64,000 nt of DNA from Trichobilharzia regenti. Lineage: Eukaryota > Platyhelminthes > Trematoda > Strigeidida > Schistosomatidae. Both the position numbers and the translations under genes were made by a program. The notes below the pieces were generated by a model. That model ran no database searches and was not told the origin of the DNA. It saw nothing but the letters and a program-made list of their open reading frames with translations. Where the stretch lies: the NCBI GenBank assembly GCA_944472135.2, contig OX235264.1, forward strand, positions 123,905,809 through 123,969,808, given 5' to 3'. This document shows, piece by piece, positions 10,695-22,207 of the stretch (positions are counted from its first letter, which is position 1; every line of letters starts with the position of its first letter).

Positions 10695-10753
10695 TCTCAC
10701 TCCTCTGGATACTGATTATCACACTGTCATAAACCACCGTGCTCATTCTACAG

Positions 10754-10761
10754 TATTTATA
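10754..10761 (-). promoter_or_regulatory. TATA box of gene A copy 2
   Basis: TATAAATA on the - strand, 60 nt upstream of the ATG, identical in spacing to copies 1 and 3. Confidence 0.55.
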
Positions 10762-10911
10762 CCACTCTGCTACCAAGCTTCCATGCTAACGTATCATGTG
10801 ACAGAGGAGCATATATCACGTGTTTGTTTGCGTGTATTGAGAGAAGTGGAAACTAGTAAATTAGTGAAAGCGATTAGCACAGTCTTTCTAAGTTTCAACT
10901 CCACAAATTAG

Positions 10912-11330
10912 TAACAGTTTAAAGAGCACTTGAACCGGTTCTCTCGAATCATGATATAAAGTATAGCCTGAGAAACCAAGGGGACAAAGGGAGAGAGATA
11001 CAATGCAATACGTATGTCGTCTGTGTTCAATCGTTTACGTTCAGTTTGTACCGTTTGTTCTCTGTGTCTTTAGTTGTGTTGTGCACTGTGAGAACCAAGG
11101 ACAAACCACAAACCCTTCACCTGACTAGAAAAACGTGAACACATGACAATCTCCGATTCTCACCCTCACTATCTCTCTCCTTATTTACCTTATCTCATGA
11201 TTTGTGAAAACCAGTTCACCTGAGAAGTACTTTTGTAAAAGTGCCAATCTATAGAGAGAATATGTTATGTCTTTTGCTGCATTGATCAGTGAATGAAGCT
11301 CATGCACATTATGCTGATTATGTGCAAGTT
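10912..11330. repeat. Non-coding repeat upstream of gene A (unit 2)
   Basis: The counterpart of 2350-2772. No coding potential is kept. It is inverted at 23590-23995, where identity drops sharply on the side away from gene A. Confidence 0.55.
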
Positions 11331-12034
11331 ACAAACTTTTATTTAACCAACATACACAGAATCAATAGACGGGTATTCACGTTTCCCCTCAACTCTAATA
11401 ATTCTGTGCATAACACCGGATAGATATGTCCTGCTGCGTAGCAGGTGGGAGACAATTGCTGGTGAAATGACAAGTACAGTTGTGAGAGTGACCGAAATGT
11501 TTGACAGTTTAATGATGCTGAATCAGCCACACTGCATTTTTTCTCACCAAGAAGTCTAGTTGTTTCACCAAGTATCTGTCTGGTGAATCCAACATTCAAA
11601 GAAAAACCCACAGATTATCGTTGATGTAGGCACGGGTCAACAGTCTGTTATAATTAGCCTATATGAAGAACGTCCGCTCGTTTACTTTCTGTTCCTGAGT
11701 CCCGTAGAAGAGGCAATGTTGGATGAGCGTGAGACTGTAGCACAGAGAAGCGATGTGTTTGCGGAGAATCTTCAATGCCCAGGAAACATATAAATGCAAA
11801 CATATTCTCCACTGGAATCTATCAGACGGAATGATGCGGTGACATGTTGATTGCTATCATGAAGTCGATCAGACAATATCTTCCATTTCGATGAATGCCG
11901 ACTTGGAATTTTCACATCATGTACGAACCAGTGATGTTTTATTTATCTTCTAGGAATTAGAGGTGTGTCGTCGAAATGGTAGGAATCTGAGAGAGAAGAT
12001 CGAATGAATGTGTACTGTTGTCATTGTTAACATG
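11331..12034 (-). other. Unit U, copy in unit 2: degenerate candidate peptide gene
   Basis: Read on the - strand, the end of this segment gives KREYPSIDSVYVG followed by TAA, with AATAAA overlapping the stop (GGTTAAATAAAAG, about 11340). A dibasic site and a C-terminal Gly before the stop suit an amidated peptide. Upstream, the hydrophobic stretch present in the 23381-23569 copy is broken by a TAA and a +1 base, so this copy is probably not functional unless an unseen intron removes the break. Unit 1 lacks the segment by deletion. Confidence 0.35.
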
Positions 12035-12131
12035 TGAAACAATCACTTTCCGCACTCATGCAAACGGCATCCTTGAACTCAGTGAACGAGTGGCTATCGT
12101 GGTTTCACCTTCAACACTAGATTTTCCAGAT

Positions 12132-13102
12132 GAGATAAGATAAGATAATAGGTTTATTCCAAATCAATACTTGTTATACAAAATGGAATGGTCTGCATTT
12201 TACCACAGTATTGCATCCATTTAGTACATTAACAATAAATAAAGTTCTACATAGATTAAAGTTATCTCAGTCAGTTTTGACAACAACATATTAGCATGTC
12301 GGTAGCAAAGCCATAATTCAAACAGTGTTTGAAGGTGTTAGAAAAGTGGATACTACTAGCATATTTACTAGCGTAAGCGACAGCAAAATGGTCGAGATAT
12401 ACAGAGTGTGAAAGAACGAACAAGAATGTTTTAAGTAGAGTTTGTAAGGAAGGGAGAAACAAAACGGCGCATAACGAATATAAATCCAGAAAGAAAGAAA
12501 AAAGGTAGAGAGAAAACGTTGTACCTGTAAATGATGTGAGTTGGAAAGATGAAATCCATTTGTTGTACTGACTATTTAATAAGTTAAATGTTTCACGCCT
12601 AATGCTTTTTTTATCGCACAGAACACGAGCTAGGCAGGGTTTGGATGAGTTTTTGTACTGACTGGTGCGGGCATATAGTTTCCTATATAGGCTTCTGGTT
12701 TTCCCTGAAGAGATACATGGGGAGAGTTGTGAATGTAGAGGGTGTTGTGAGTCAGATAAAATGGATTTCGCCCATTTTTCACATGAGTCCATATGCCTGT
12801 CCACCAGAATATTAACAACCTGGCTATGTGGCAAACTGCTTACCCTGATGACAGCCTTTAACATCCTACGTAATAAGGTATAGTCTTTCTTCAATAGCCC
12901 AGGAAATACTTAGGGAAAAAAATAGAGAATAATTGGCAGAATACGGGAGTTAACAAATTGTAGGAGTAAGGGTTGGGTTACACCAGAATGTCTTAACTTC
13001 TTGATGTAGCAGGTAAGACGGAATATTTTCTTAGAAATCGTCAATATATGAGACGAACAGGAAAGATCAGAAGATAGAGTGACGCCTAGGTATTTAATTT
13101 TC
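12132..13102 (-). mobile_element. CR1/Jockey-type LINE 3' end (unit 2, - arm)
   Basis: It includes an open 207-codon ORF tail (12894-12271), a short 3' UTR and the (TTATC)n terminus, seen on the + strand as GATAAGATAAGATAATAGG at 12133-12151. It is the better-preserved version of the unit 1 element at 2804-3742, which has lost this terminus. It contains no catalytic core, so it is a passive copy. Bases 12035-12131 beside it are unassigned. Confidence 0.75.
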
Positions 13103-13780
13103 AGTATTCACTTCACGTGAATCTGATTCTGCTCGTCCCTTCCGCCAACTTGTGGTTTTTCAACACTATATATAAGAGTAAACAGGGTGTTAGTCCTGAA
13201 TCCACCACAAGTTCCACATACTCAGGAGTCTTCTTGTGGTCCAAACTACTTCTGCGTCTTCTGTCCGTACAGTCTTCGACATGAACCAGTTCATCACAAT
13301 CAAGAAAATAAACAATGACCGCCATCACATTTATCCCGTGTCAGTTGATTGCTGCATGTTGCTGTTTTTGACAGTTAGATAGTTGCATCACCTCTGTCTT
13401 CTCTGTGTTCAATTGAGTTGTTGTCCTCACTACTTCCAAGCTTTTTGGCCAACTCACCTGTAGTTATTCGAGTTTGTGTGACACGTAAATCGTCCACGGA
13501 GTCTAAATCGACTAGGGTTATTATGTTTCCTGAATTCATGCATGTCTTCATTCCCCCTGAGGTCTTTCTCCGAACTAAGTACACAACACGTGACGATCAT
13601 CCCTGAGAGAATTATGTATGTCATGATTACACAAACTTCACAGAGTTTTATATCATAAATCACTCTGAATTGGACAATGTGATCGGGCTAATGGTTAGTC
13701 TTCGCTAATCGGCTGAGCTCCGAATTGTTGAAATAGTTCAAAATTACATCGTAGTCTACGCTGTCGAAATGCAATTGAAG
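13103..13780 (-). mobile_element. Degenerate RTE-type LINE fragment (unit 2)
   Basis: The counterpart of 3743-4420, with the same degenerate reverse-transcriptase motif A remnant (FDSVDYDVI-like, near 13760) and the NTEKTE-like remnant near 13400. Frames are broken. Confidence 0.45.
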
Positions 13781-14640
13781 ATAATGCAAACGTCAGTATC
13801 GTTTCTACGAGTGACGAGAACAGCTGAACATTGACATGACTGTAACCACAAACCACCTTCTCGATGAAGTTGAAAGGAAGAGTACGCTGACGTGGTGAAT
13901 TCCGTCACTAAGCGTATCACAGTTTGTGATGCAAAATTCAAATGAAGCATATTCCTACAGACGTACATGGCAGTGTCTTCACTTTTTTCAATGTCGGATA
14001 ATCAAGAGGTTGACGAGTGAAACAGACAGGCACGTTGATCAGCGTTCCTGTTTGATTTCAATTTAATGAGGCATTTCGGCTCATTGCGTTAGTAGATATT
14101 CTTCAATGGTTCTCTCGCAATCTCATGAGGCTGGTTGCATTCCTGCCACCAAATCCTCTTCTAATATTTTCACTCAGAAAAAGCAAGGCCTTTACTTTCA
14201 AAATACTACCTTAATGTCGAGAGAGATGGTCGAATCATGAATGACACCGTTACAAATCTTCAGCTGCTGATAACGTGTTGAGTATCAGATAATGCAATGA
14301 AATTATACAGACTGTCGTGTGCAACCCGAATAATTTGCGACTGGTTAGCTGTTCATCTCATGGTAACATGCTTCGGATGATTTGACGCGGAATTGGGAAC
14401 CAGTGGTAGTTAATGTAGAGAAATAAGTGAGGAGGTGACGATAATCCAGAATGGTTTACTACCTGAAGCCCAATTATTCACATCAGAGTATGCGATCCAC
14501 TCGATGCTGAGACTAATGATCAGGAAACTCAGCAGTGTGATTTGATCCATATGAACAGCAGTGGTGAAGTAGCAGAAGATGTGAAATGGCTGACAAAGAA
14601 GGTACCAAGTATAAGGATGGTGAGCACGTCATTAAGTGAA
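13781..14640. repeat. Unit body, left part (unit 2)
   Basis: Matches 4421-5281. It is cut at CATTAAGTGAA, where the gypsy LTR begins. No gene seen. Confidence 0.6.
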
Positions 14641-14757
14641 TGGCGGGGATGCTTGACCGGAAGCCTTCAGCTAAACAAGTCGACTTAAACAGTGGTGGTC
14701 AGCATCCAATGAGTGATTGCTGTGGTCAATAATTTTGGGGAATTATTTACCGCTACA
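14641..14757 (-). repeat. 3' LTR of the gypsy element
   Basis: 117 bp. Read on the - strand it begins TGTAGCGG and ends CCCGCCA (TG...CA ends). It is identical to the copy at 19527-19643. It is downstream in the element's reading direction. Confidence 0.85.
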
Positions 14758-15256
14758 GCTCACTCCCCCCTAGTGGGGTCGTGAGGACCCTAAGACAGAA
14801 CCAGCCGGAAGTAAAAAAACTCGATGGTTCCCTTTCGGGTGAAAAAAATCTTCCGAGCGGCTTGGTCTTATGCCTACTGGTTTGTCTGCCTATGCTAATG
14901 GGGTGTTTGTACATAGCTTCCTGGTGTTGTTCGTTGGATTCCGTGCTTCGTTTGTTTCCCGTCCAGTGCCCGTCGCACCTGGAAAAGAAAACAAGAACGC
15001 TAAGAACCATGTCGAGGAAAATGTACGAAATGAGCTTTTTGGTTAAAAAAAATTGTGTGCATTTACTATACAGTAAAATAATGCTAAGTTCAGAACATCG
15101 AAAAAAAAAACATCTAATTAATTTTTTTGTGTATGTTACATGAACTGTTGCGAAAAAATTTTTTGTGTTCGGTGGTACTGTATATAAAAAAATTTATACG
15201 TCAAAAAAAATAGTTAGTACCACGAACGAGTGAGTTGCGTGAATCACACGAATTCG
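14758..15256 (-). other. Gypsy 3' untranslated region with polypurine tract
   Basis: Between the end of the pol frame and the 3' LTR. Directly before the LTR on the - strand is CTAGGGGGGAGTGAGC (14773-14758), a candidate polypurine tract for plus-strand priming. The reading frames that cross this stretch have no recognisable protein and I treat them as chance. The area 15040-15220 is rich in A and T homopolymers. Confidence 0.55.
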
Positions 15257-18200
15257 TTAAGTCAAATAAGTGTGCAGATATTCTGGGAACCTTACGGTGC
15301 GTCCAGAACGGGTTTTCTTGGGAGGCTCGATAGAAGGTTCGGTAGCTGTCGCTGTGCTAGCGACTTCATCGATGTCTACACGATCTTCTGTTACTTGTGG
15401 ATTTTGGTGTACGTTCAGCTCTATGCTAATAGGATTACCCTCCAAGTAAGCCGGTTTCAGACGGTCAATGCTGACGGTGTCCTCGCGGCCGTTTTTGTCC
15501 AAGACAAAGAATTTATCAGAACGTTTAATTACCTTATAAGGTCCGTCATATGGGGGTTCCAGGGGTCTGCGCACAGAGTCGCGACGAACAAATACATGTG
15601 AAGAAGTTTTCAAACACGGATGAACGAAAACATCAATGGACTGTGGACGAAGGGGAGCAGGTTTAACTGAACGCATTGCGTTTGTAAGCCTGCTGACGTA
15701 TGAAGCGTGATCTACCACTGGTGGGAAGCTCGAGGGAGAAACAAATTCACCAGGCAGTCGCAGTGTCGTGCCATATACTAGCTCGGCGCTAGTACAACCA
15801 GCATCGGTTTTCAAGGCGTTTCGTATCCCTAGGAGAACTAACGGAGGGATTCAGTCCAATGGGTGGTGTTTGCAGCTGACAGACCAGCTTTCAGCTGTCT
15901 GTGTAGACGTTCTACCATACCATTAGCTTGAGGATGGTAGGCTGTTGTTCGAAATCGCATGCAACCTAATATTTTAGTCAGGGCAAAGAATAAGCCACTT
16001 TCGAATTGCCGCCCGCGATCAGTTGTTATGGAAGATGGGCATCCAAAGTTAGCAATCCATCTTTCTACGAAGACGCGTGCGACTGTTTCAGCAGATACAT
16101 CCTTGATGGGTACTGCTTCCGGCCATCGTGTGAAGCGATCTATGCAAGTTAAAATATAAGTATATCCATGTGATTCAGGAAGGGGACCAACCAAATCTAT
16201 ATGGACGTGTTCGAAACGAGCGTCAGGGAGAAGAAAGGTGCCAAGTGGGCTTTTGGTGTGTCTTATCACCTTGCACTTTTGACAAGCTAAGCACGTTTGT
16301 GCCCATTCCCTTACTTCTTTATTAATGCCAGGCCAACAAAACCGACTAGTTACGAGCTTGACAGTAGTTCGAATACCTGGGTGAGATAAGCCATGCAACG
16401 TATTGAAGACGTTACGGCGATAACTTTTAGGCACGATGGGGCGAGGAGTACTCGTGGAAATGTCACATAGAATAGTATCTCTTCCCATACCTAAGGGTTT
16501 CTCAGCTAATTGTAGAGTTGTTTTCGACAACTCATGTTGAAGTTCGGCATCTTCTTTTTGAAGACGAGCCAGTTTTACTAGGTCTATGCCGTCGATTTGG
16601 GTGAGGGAACAAACGCGCGACAAGGCATCTGCCACAGTGTTGTTTACTCCGGATACATGGCGAATATCTGATGTAAACTGTGAGACGTAATCCAGTTGTC
16701 GTGATTCCCTGGGTGAATACTTATCTGAAGGTGAGTTCAGAGAGTACGTCAGAGGTTTGTGATCCGTAAAAATTATAAATTCACGACCCTCTACCGAATG
16801 TCTAAAATGTCGTATAGCACAGTACATAGCCAGAAGTTCTCTGCCGAATGTGCTGTACTTCGTTTCAGCTAATTGAAGGCGCCGGAAGAAAAAGGCAAGT
16901 GGTTGCCACTCATTGTCAACTAGCTGTTGTAGAACTGCGCCGATTGCAGTGTTTGATGCATCAACCGAGATACTTAACGGTGCCGTTGGATCCTGATACA
17001 TCAGAAGTGTGGCATTCGCAATAGCTTTTTTAATCTGGGTAAAAGCATTTCGAGCAGACGCGTCAAGTTCTATGGACTTGTTATTCCCTCGAAGGAGGTC
17101 TGTCAATGGCTGAATCAAAGAGGCACAGTTGGGAATAAAGCGTCGATAATAACTTACTAAGCCGTTAAAAGTGCGGAGACTTTTCACCGTCTGTGGCTCT
17201 GGAAAGTTCAGTATAGCCTCGACCTTAGTAGCCAGTGGGCGAATGCCCTTGCAGTCAATAGTGTGACCCAGAAAGTCGAGTGAGTCAACACCGATTTGAC
17301 ATTTTTGAATATTAATGGTAACACCATGTTGGCGTAACCTGTCAAATGCCAAGTCCAAGTGCCTAAGGTGAGTTTCCTTGTCTGGACTGGCAATGAGGCA
17401 GTCGTCTAAGTATGCGTATACAAAGTCGAGACCGCGAAATACTTCGTCAATGAAGCGTTGGAATGTTTGGGCTGCATTCCGAAGACCGAATGGCATACGT
17501 AGAAATTCAAAAAGTCCGAAAGGCGTAATGATAGCCGTTTTCGGGATATCTTCTGTTGCCATCGGGATTTGGTTATACGCTTTAACCAAGTCGATTTTGG
17601 AGAATATAGTCGCGCCGGATAAGGTTGCCGTCAAGTCGTGTATATGAGGCAACGGGTAGCAATCAGGGGTTGTTTTGGCATTCACTCGCCGGTAATCACC
17701 GGTGGGTCGCCAATCGTTGCTATCCTTTTTCGGAACCATATGAAGTGGGGATGCCCATGGGCTATTCGAAGGTCGAATGATGCCAAGGCTAAGCATATGG
17801 TCAAATTCATTCCTGGCGATTCTCAGTTTGTCAGGAGCTAATCGTCGTGCTTTAGATGTCACAGGTTGTCCTGTGGTAATGATGTGGTGCATAACATTGC
17901 TGGTTATGCACGGTAGGTCGTTCGACGGGCAGTTAAGTTCCGGATACTTGTCAACGATAGGTTGAAAAGTTGGATCAAGAATTGCCTTTATCTTAACGGG
18001 TGACAAACTAGGGCCTATGTAGCTGATGCCTTTGATAGACAGACTAGTAGTATTGTCAATCAGTCGTTTTCGGCGGACGTCTACGAGTAAATCATGATGA
18101 TTAAGTAGGTCCGTGCCAATGATGGGCATTGTAACGTCAGCGAGAAGGAAAATCCACCGAATAGGTTTGCGTAAACCTACGTTCAGATAGACGTATTTCC

Positions 18201-18336
18201 TACCAAAGGTTGCGATTGGTTTTCCATTTGCAGCCTGTAAGTTGAAGGTAGGTTCCTTCTGTCGATCTGCTGCTGTAGCAGGAAGGACGCTGACTTCGGC
18301 GCCTGTGTCGACTAAGTATCGAGTCTGGCTTATCAC
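15257..18336 (-). pseudogene. Gypsy pol: protease-RT-RNase H-integrase, frameshifted
   Basis: The first open part, 18336-15838, is 832 codons from the first Met, although the frame is open further upstream into gag. The numbers below are residues from that Met. The aspartic protease active site DTGAE is at 10-14. Reverse transcriptase has FSKIDL at 245-250 and YLDD at 309-312. RNase H spans about 455-575 (SVDAS, TDHKP). The integrase zinc finger is H648, H652, C682, C685, and the catalytic triad is D714, D773, E809. Just after this a single missing base near 15842-15845 throws the frame out. The integrase C-terminal part continues in another frame for 185 codons (15814-15257; SAELVYGTTLRLPGEF, then PYDGPYKVI). 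All catalytic residues I looked for are present; only the frameshift disables it. Confidence 0.85.
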
Positions 18337-18383
18337 ATCATGGATGTAAAGTAGGCGGCTAGTGCCACCGGCGACGGTTGCCG

Positions 18384-19256
18384 CTAACGCGTGCCGGCGG
18401 GATAGTTTCCCGCAGACTTTGAGACATTTCCGAAGTTACAAGGCTTACGGCAACACTTCGCTTCTTGGCCATAGGTGTTGTGGTACCAGCACCAGTCAGG
18501 GTTTTTCAGTGAACGTGGTTTGGACTTAGATCGACCACGCGAGTTCCTGCGTTGAGGAGATTTAGGACGACGGTTGGAGGATTTAGAATGCGTGTTTGAC
18601 CTAAACATCTGCTGAAGGGAGTTGCATAACTCTGTCATTGCAGGATCCTCACTCGAAGTCTGCTTAGTCATTGAGCATATTTCGGGAACAGACCGTTTAG
18701 TTATTTCTAGAATCTTATCTGCAGTAATAGCTAAGTTCTCTATTACAGTACCCTCAAGTGTCACAAGTACGGTCTGTACAGATTGTGGCAACTTGGTTAA
18801 GAAGAGTTCTCTAAACAGTCCTTCGTCGAACTGACATTGGCCGACGACTTGTTTCATTCTTGTCAGCATGCTCACGGCTGACTGATCTCCTAACTCGATG
18901 TTGCGAAATAATTCATCTAGACGTTGTCTGTCCGTGAGAGCGTTTCTCCTGAGGAGGGATGCTTTCAGCAACTCGTACGAGTTACTTACCTCGGGACTCA
19001 ACATCTGTGATGTTACGTACTTGCTGAATTCCCGCGGTAGGGCGTGAATAACTGCAAGTAACTGTGAACGTTGATCAGTTATCCCATGCTCACAAAAATC
19101 TGCTTCAGCTAGCAGAAACCACGTTTCAGCATTATCTGGCCAGTATGGTACGAGCTGAATGGTTTTAGGAGTTGAGCGGATACGGATGACCTTGGGACTA
19201 AGATCACTCATGACGAAAATTATATCGAATAATATATGGTACAAGAACAAATACAA
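18384..19256 (-). CDS. Gypsy gag polyprotein
   Basis: An open frame of 290 codons. The better start is probably the internal Met at residue 16 (19211, MSDLSPKV), because the first 15 residues are an unrelated hydrophobic run. The middle part (about 35-190: [17 protein letters not shown] ... ALPREF ... LLRRNALTD) is a retrotransposon capsid-type domain. A basic Ser/Arg-rich stretch follows (about 230-255), then a C-H-C-C knuckle (CWYHNTYG...AKCCRKPC, about 258-275), a form common in short gypsy gags. Pol lies in a different frame that overlaps the gag end, so a ribosomal frameshift would be needed to make Gag-Pol. It forms the particle that packages the element's RNA. Confidence 0.8.
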   Translation of the reverse strand: MYLFLYHILFDIIFVMSDLSPKVIRIRSTPKTIQLVPYWPDNAETWFLLAEADFCEHGITDQRSQLLAVIHALPREFSKYVTSQMLSPEVSNSYELLKASLLRRNALTDRQRLDELFRNIELGDQSAVSMLTRMKQVVGQCQFDEGLFRELFLTKLPQSVQTVLVTLEGTVIENLAITADKILEITKRSVPEICSMTKQTSSEDPAMTELCNSLQQMFRSNTHSKSSNRRPKSPQRRNSRGRSKSKPRSLKNPDWCWYHNTYGQEAKCCRKPCNFGNVSKSAGNYPAGTR

Positions 19257-19510
19257 AATGGAACGAACTCACCGGGGTTATCTGCGGATTTTTCGTAGAT
19301 GAAGTTCGCGGTTGGGCTCACCAGTTTAGAGGTTGACGGATATTAAAGGTTTGACGTGATATCTCGTTCAACAACTTCTAATTAATTTATTCTCGCGTAC
19401 CAAAGACAAAGCAAAAGCCAATAATTGGTCGTCCAAACGAAGAAATGTATTTAGGAACCAAAACCAGCCGATAGACGAACGCTTAGCTAGCTAGTGATCG
19501 TGCACGTTAC

Positions 19511-19524
19511 ACGACGGGTTACCA
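19511..19524 (-). other. Gypsy primer-binding site
   Basis: Two bases inside the 5' LTR, the - strand reads TGGTAACCCGTCGT, complementary to a tRNA 3' end (ACGACGGGTTACCA). The leading TGG pairs with the universal CCA. I cannot name the tRNA with certainty. Confidence 0.6.
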
Positions 19525-19526
19525 AA

Positions 19527-19643
19527 TGGCGGGGATGCTTGACCGGAAGCCTTCAGCTAAACAAGTCGACTTAAACAGTGGTGGTCAGCATCCAATGAGT
19601 GATTGCTGTGGTCAATAATTTTGGGGAATTATTTACCGCTACA
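19527..19643 (-). repeat. 5' LTR of the gypsy element
   Basis: 117 bp, identical to 14641-14757. In the element's direction it is the promoter-bearing LTR. The stretch 19257-19510 between it and gag is an untranslated leader. Confidence 0.85.
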
Positions 19644-20820
19644 ATTTTATGACTGATCTGTGTGACTGGAGTTTGTTACAATCACCGATGCGTGAGCTTC
19701 AAAATGTATTCTATTCGTTGGGATTACAAACTAACTTCAGGTGAATAGGATTGGATGGATTATCTCTGAGATATGCAGTATATATTTCCGTCTTCACAGT
19801 GTTTGTGTGAATGGAAGTGAGATTTCCACCAGGACGACGACGCATAACGATGAATGCTGTTATATCTGTGAGGAAAGTATAGTAAACTAGTATGAGGTGA
19901 GGTGTTCACATGTATATGCTACAAAGCTTGTGAACAGAAGTATTCTTGATATTTCGGTAATCAGCTATTCTAATTTTGAATGCTCAACGTTGCCTGATAG
20001 AGTCTTTCTTCTCCTGTAGAATTGCACGACACGGGAAAGGAACAGCTCTCACGTTCTTCAAACCGGAATACAGCGTCTTTCTAATCCAGTAAGGCTGACT
20101 GTCCTTCACAACATCTCAGTTGATGATGATCATCACGTGGATTTCTCGAAAACGCCAACTTCCACGATAGAACACGAGGATCGGTGGTTTCAACTACTCT
20201 ACTAAGAGCAATTCTAACTCCTTCACCAGATATTGATTCGGTCACCGATTTCCTTGTTGCAATGACCACTCACACTTTCTGGAATCCATGGTTTCGATTT
20301 GCTTTCATTTAATATTTCCAAAAGATGTATATGAGACAGATCTTAGAAGTCTTCACACTGTCACTTCATCAATCTCTATTGTCCTTCACCCATACCTCTC
20401 GCAGTTTCCCTATTCAGTCACCTGTTAACGAATGCCATTCAAATCATAAGAGTAAAATCTCATCGGCATCTACGAGCAAGAAGGAGAATGTCGAACATAA
20501 GATGTTACATAACATGGAGTGAAATTTGATTAGATAGAATTCAATATTTTAAAAGTAAGAAATATGTAAATGATTAATTTTTGACTTAAAATGACAAGTG
20601 GGTCAAGAGAAATAGGTTCAGAGTGAGCATGATAATATTAATTTTAATAATATTGATAATAATAATAATCGTAGTAATAAAAGTACAAAGAATAAGTAAA
20701 TGTCTATCCCTCTACGGCAAAGGCAGAGTAGTGATTTTACATACTTCCAGAATAAACCTCTATTCTGGAACACCTGATCGAATTCTGTCACTCTGTCAAC
20801 CCTGACCGTGATCTGAAGAT
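19644..20820. repeat. Unit body, right part (unit 2)
   Basis: Resumes at the position equivalent to 5858 in unit 1 and 60886 in the right-hand unit; almost identical to the latter. No gene seen. 20635-20690 is an AAT-rich microsatellite that is one triplet shorter than at 61870-61920. Confidence 0.6.
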
Positions 20821-22150
20821 CATATATTGGATCCATGATAACTACCGCGTTTTCTCCGTAACTCACATCTACAGACAGCAGAGGCTTTCGCAATTCATGA
20901 CCTTAAGCCAGACGAATGTGTACAAAAGAAGTATGTCATCTGAAATGTTTAGCCCAGTGTTTCCTCTGCTACAAATCTTTGGTGATTGGCTTGTCACTGA
21001 CATCGTTCACCGGACTAATTTGTGTTGAACTGTTCACTGATAGGAACCTAGTCGTTTAGTAGAGTGTTGCAAGGTCTTCTTTGCCTGCAGCTTGTTCTGC
21101 TTTACTTGCCATGGCTTCATAATATTTTTTGTTGTCTTCCCTGGCACTCTTCTTTACTCTTTTGTTCAGCGTGTTGTAGCTTGCATTCATCTCCTGTTTT
21201 TGTTGCTCGCCAGTGCACTGGATAATTTTTTCTTTCAGCATCCTTCTCTCTTCTATTAGTCTGCAAGTGTCCGTAGTGGGCCACTGTTTGTCCTGTGTCC
21301 TCTTTCTGCCTAGAACTTCCATGCAGGTTTGACTCCACACTGTTTCCACGTTGTCCTAGTGCTTTTCGACGCTGACCTGTTCGCCAATGTTGATTTGTGT
21401 GTCGGCTTTGTCCCTTATGCTTGCAATGAAGATGTCCTTTGTATCCTCGTCCTTCAGTTGTTGAGTGTTGAACTTGGCTTGGGGTCTATCTGCAGCTCCT
21501 GTTTCCCTGTAAGCTCTTAGTTTGATTTGGAGTGTTGCCTGTATGAGAGGGTGTTCTGAGGTAAAGTCTGCTCCCTCTCTTACGTTTTTGTCCAGTTAGC
21601 TTTGTCTTCACTTCCTTGATCAGCACTGAGATGAAGTCAATTTGGTTTATGATTCACCTATCTAGTGTCACTCACGAAGCCTTGTGAAAATACTTGTGTT
21701 TGTATACGCTGCAATCAGTCACTAGTTCATTGAATGCACAGAAGTCAGCGAAGAGTTCTCCATTTTTATTCATCTGTCTGAGAGCTTCCTTACCCATGAT
21801 GAGCTCTCTTCCTATGCGGTCTGGTCTCAGTTTGTCGTTCGTGTCTGCCATTAGAATTTTTAATTCACCAACAGGAGTGTTGTATATTGTTGTCTGTAGT
21901 TGTCTGTAGAACGCGTCTATCTTTCCGAGGTTTGCGTAGTTAAAGGAGTATAGCATTTCATAGGTGACAATTTCCTCCTTTTGAAGTTGAATCTGGTAGT
22001 CGTTATCCTGGACGAGACCGCTTTTCATTCAATGAGAACCTTCATTGCTGTTGGTAATGTCATGAGAGCCACGCCCTCGGTGTGCATGTGGTTAACTCCT
22101 GGCTGACCGGAGTAGATAATCAACTCGCCCGTTGACACCTTGGTGAGACC
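20821..22150 (-). mobile_element. RTE-type LINE fragment: endonuclease end and linker (unit 2)
   Basis: In this copy the endonuclease end is clearer than in unit 1: MADTNDKLRPDRIGRELIMG ... NGELFADFCAFNELV (about 21850-21710, - strand), the conserved RTE stretch in which the aspartate, asparagine and glycine-rich loop are found. The linker with QTCMEVLGRKRTQDKQW follows near 21325-21060. Frames are broken between the two and the sequence at 20840-20960 differs from units 1 and 4. Confidence 0.75.
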
Positions 22151-22207
22151 ACTCCCAATCCGTTATCTATCGCCAAATCTTTTCATCTCAATCGCCAGGC
22201 TAATAAA

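Larger units (their letters stand above)
14641..19643 (-). mobile_element. Ty3/gypsy LTR retrotransposon, 5.0 kb, nearly complete
   Basis: It is bounded by identical 117-bp LTRs and carries, on the - strand, a primer-binding site, gag, pol (protease, reverse transcriptase, RNase H, integrase) and a purine-rich tract. It is inserted in the unit body. The left flank matches unit 1 up to 5281 and the right flank resumes at 5858, so 576 bp of unit sequence are missing and no target-site duplication is seen. A single-base loss in the integrase region (about 15842) breaks pol. The LTRs are unusually short and identical, which fits a young element, though 117 bp is little to date it by. Confidence 0.9.
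8377..22207. repeat. Tandem array unit 2, enlarged by insertions
   Basis: It has the same order of parts as unit 1 but is 13.8 kb long because of a SINE at 8606-8806, an extra 'unit U' segment at 11330-11985, and a gypsy element at 14641-19643 that replaces about 576 bp of unit sequence. Without the gypsy element and with the replaced stretch counted back in, the unit would be about 9.4 kb. Nucleotide identity to unit 1 is high (a few percent mismatch by eye). Confidence 0.85.

Noticed and set aside
15230..15601. + strand frame of 123 codons in the gypsy region
   Set aside because: Shadow of the integrase end of pol on the - strand.
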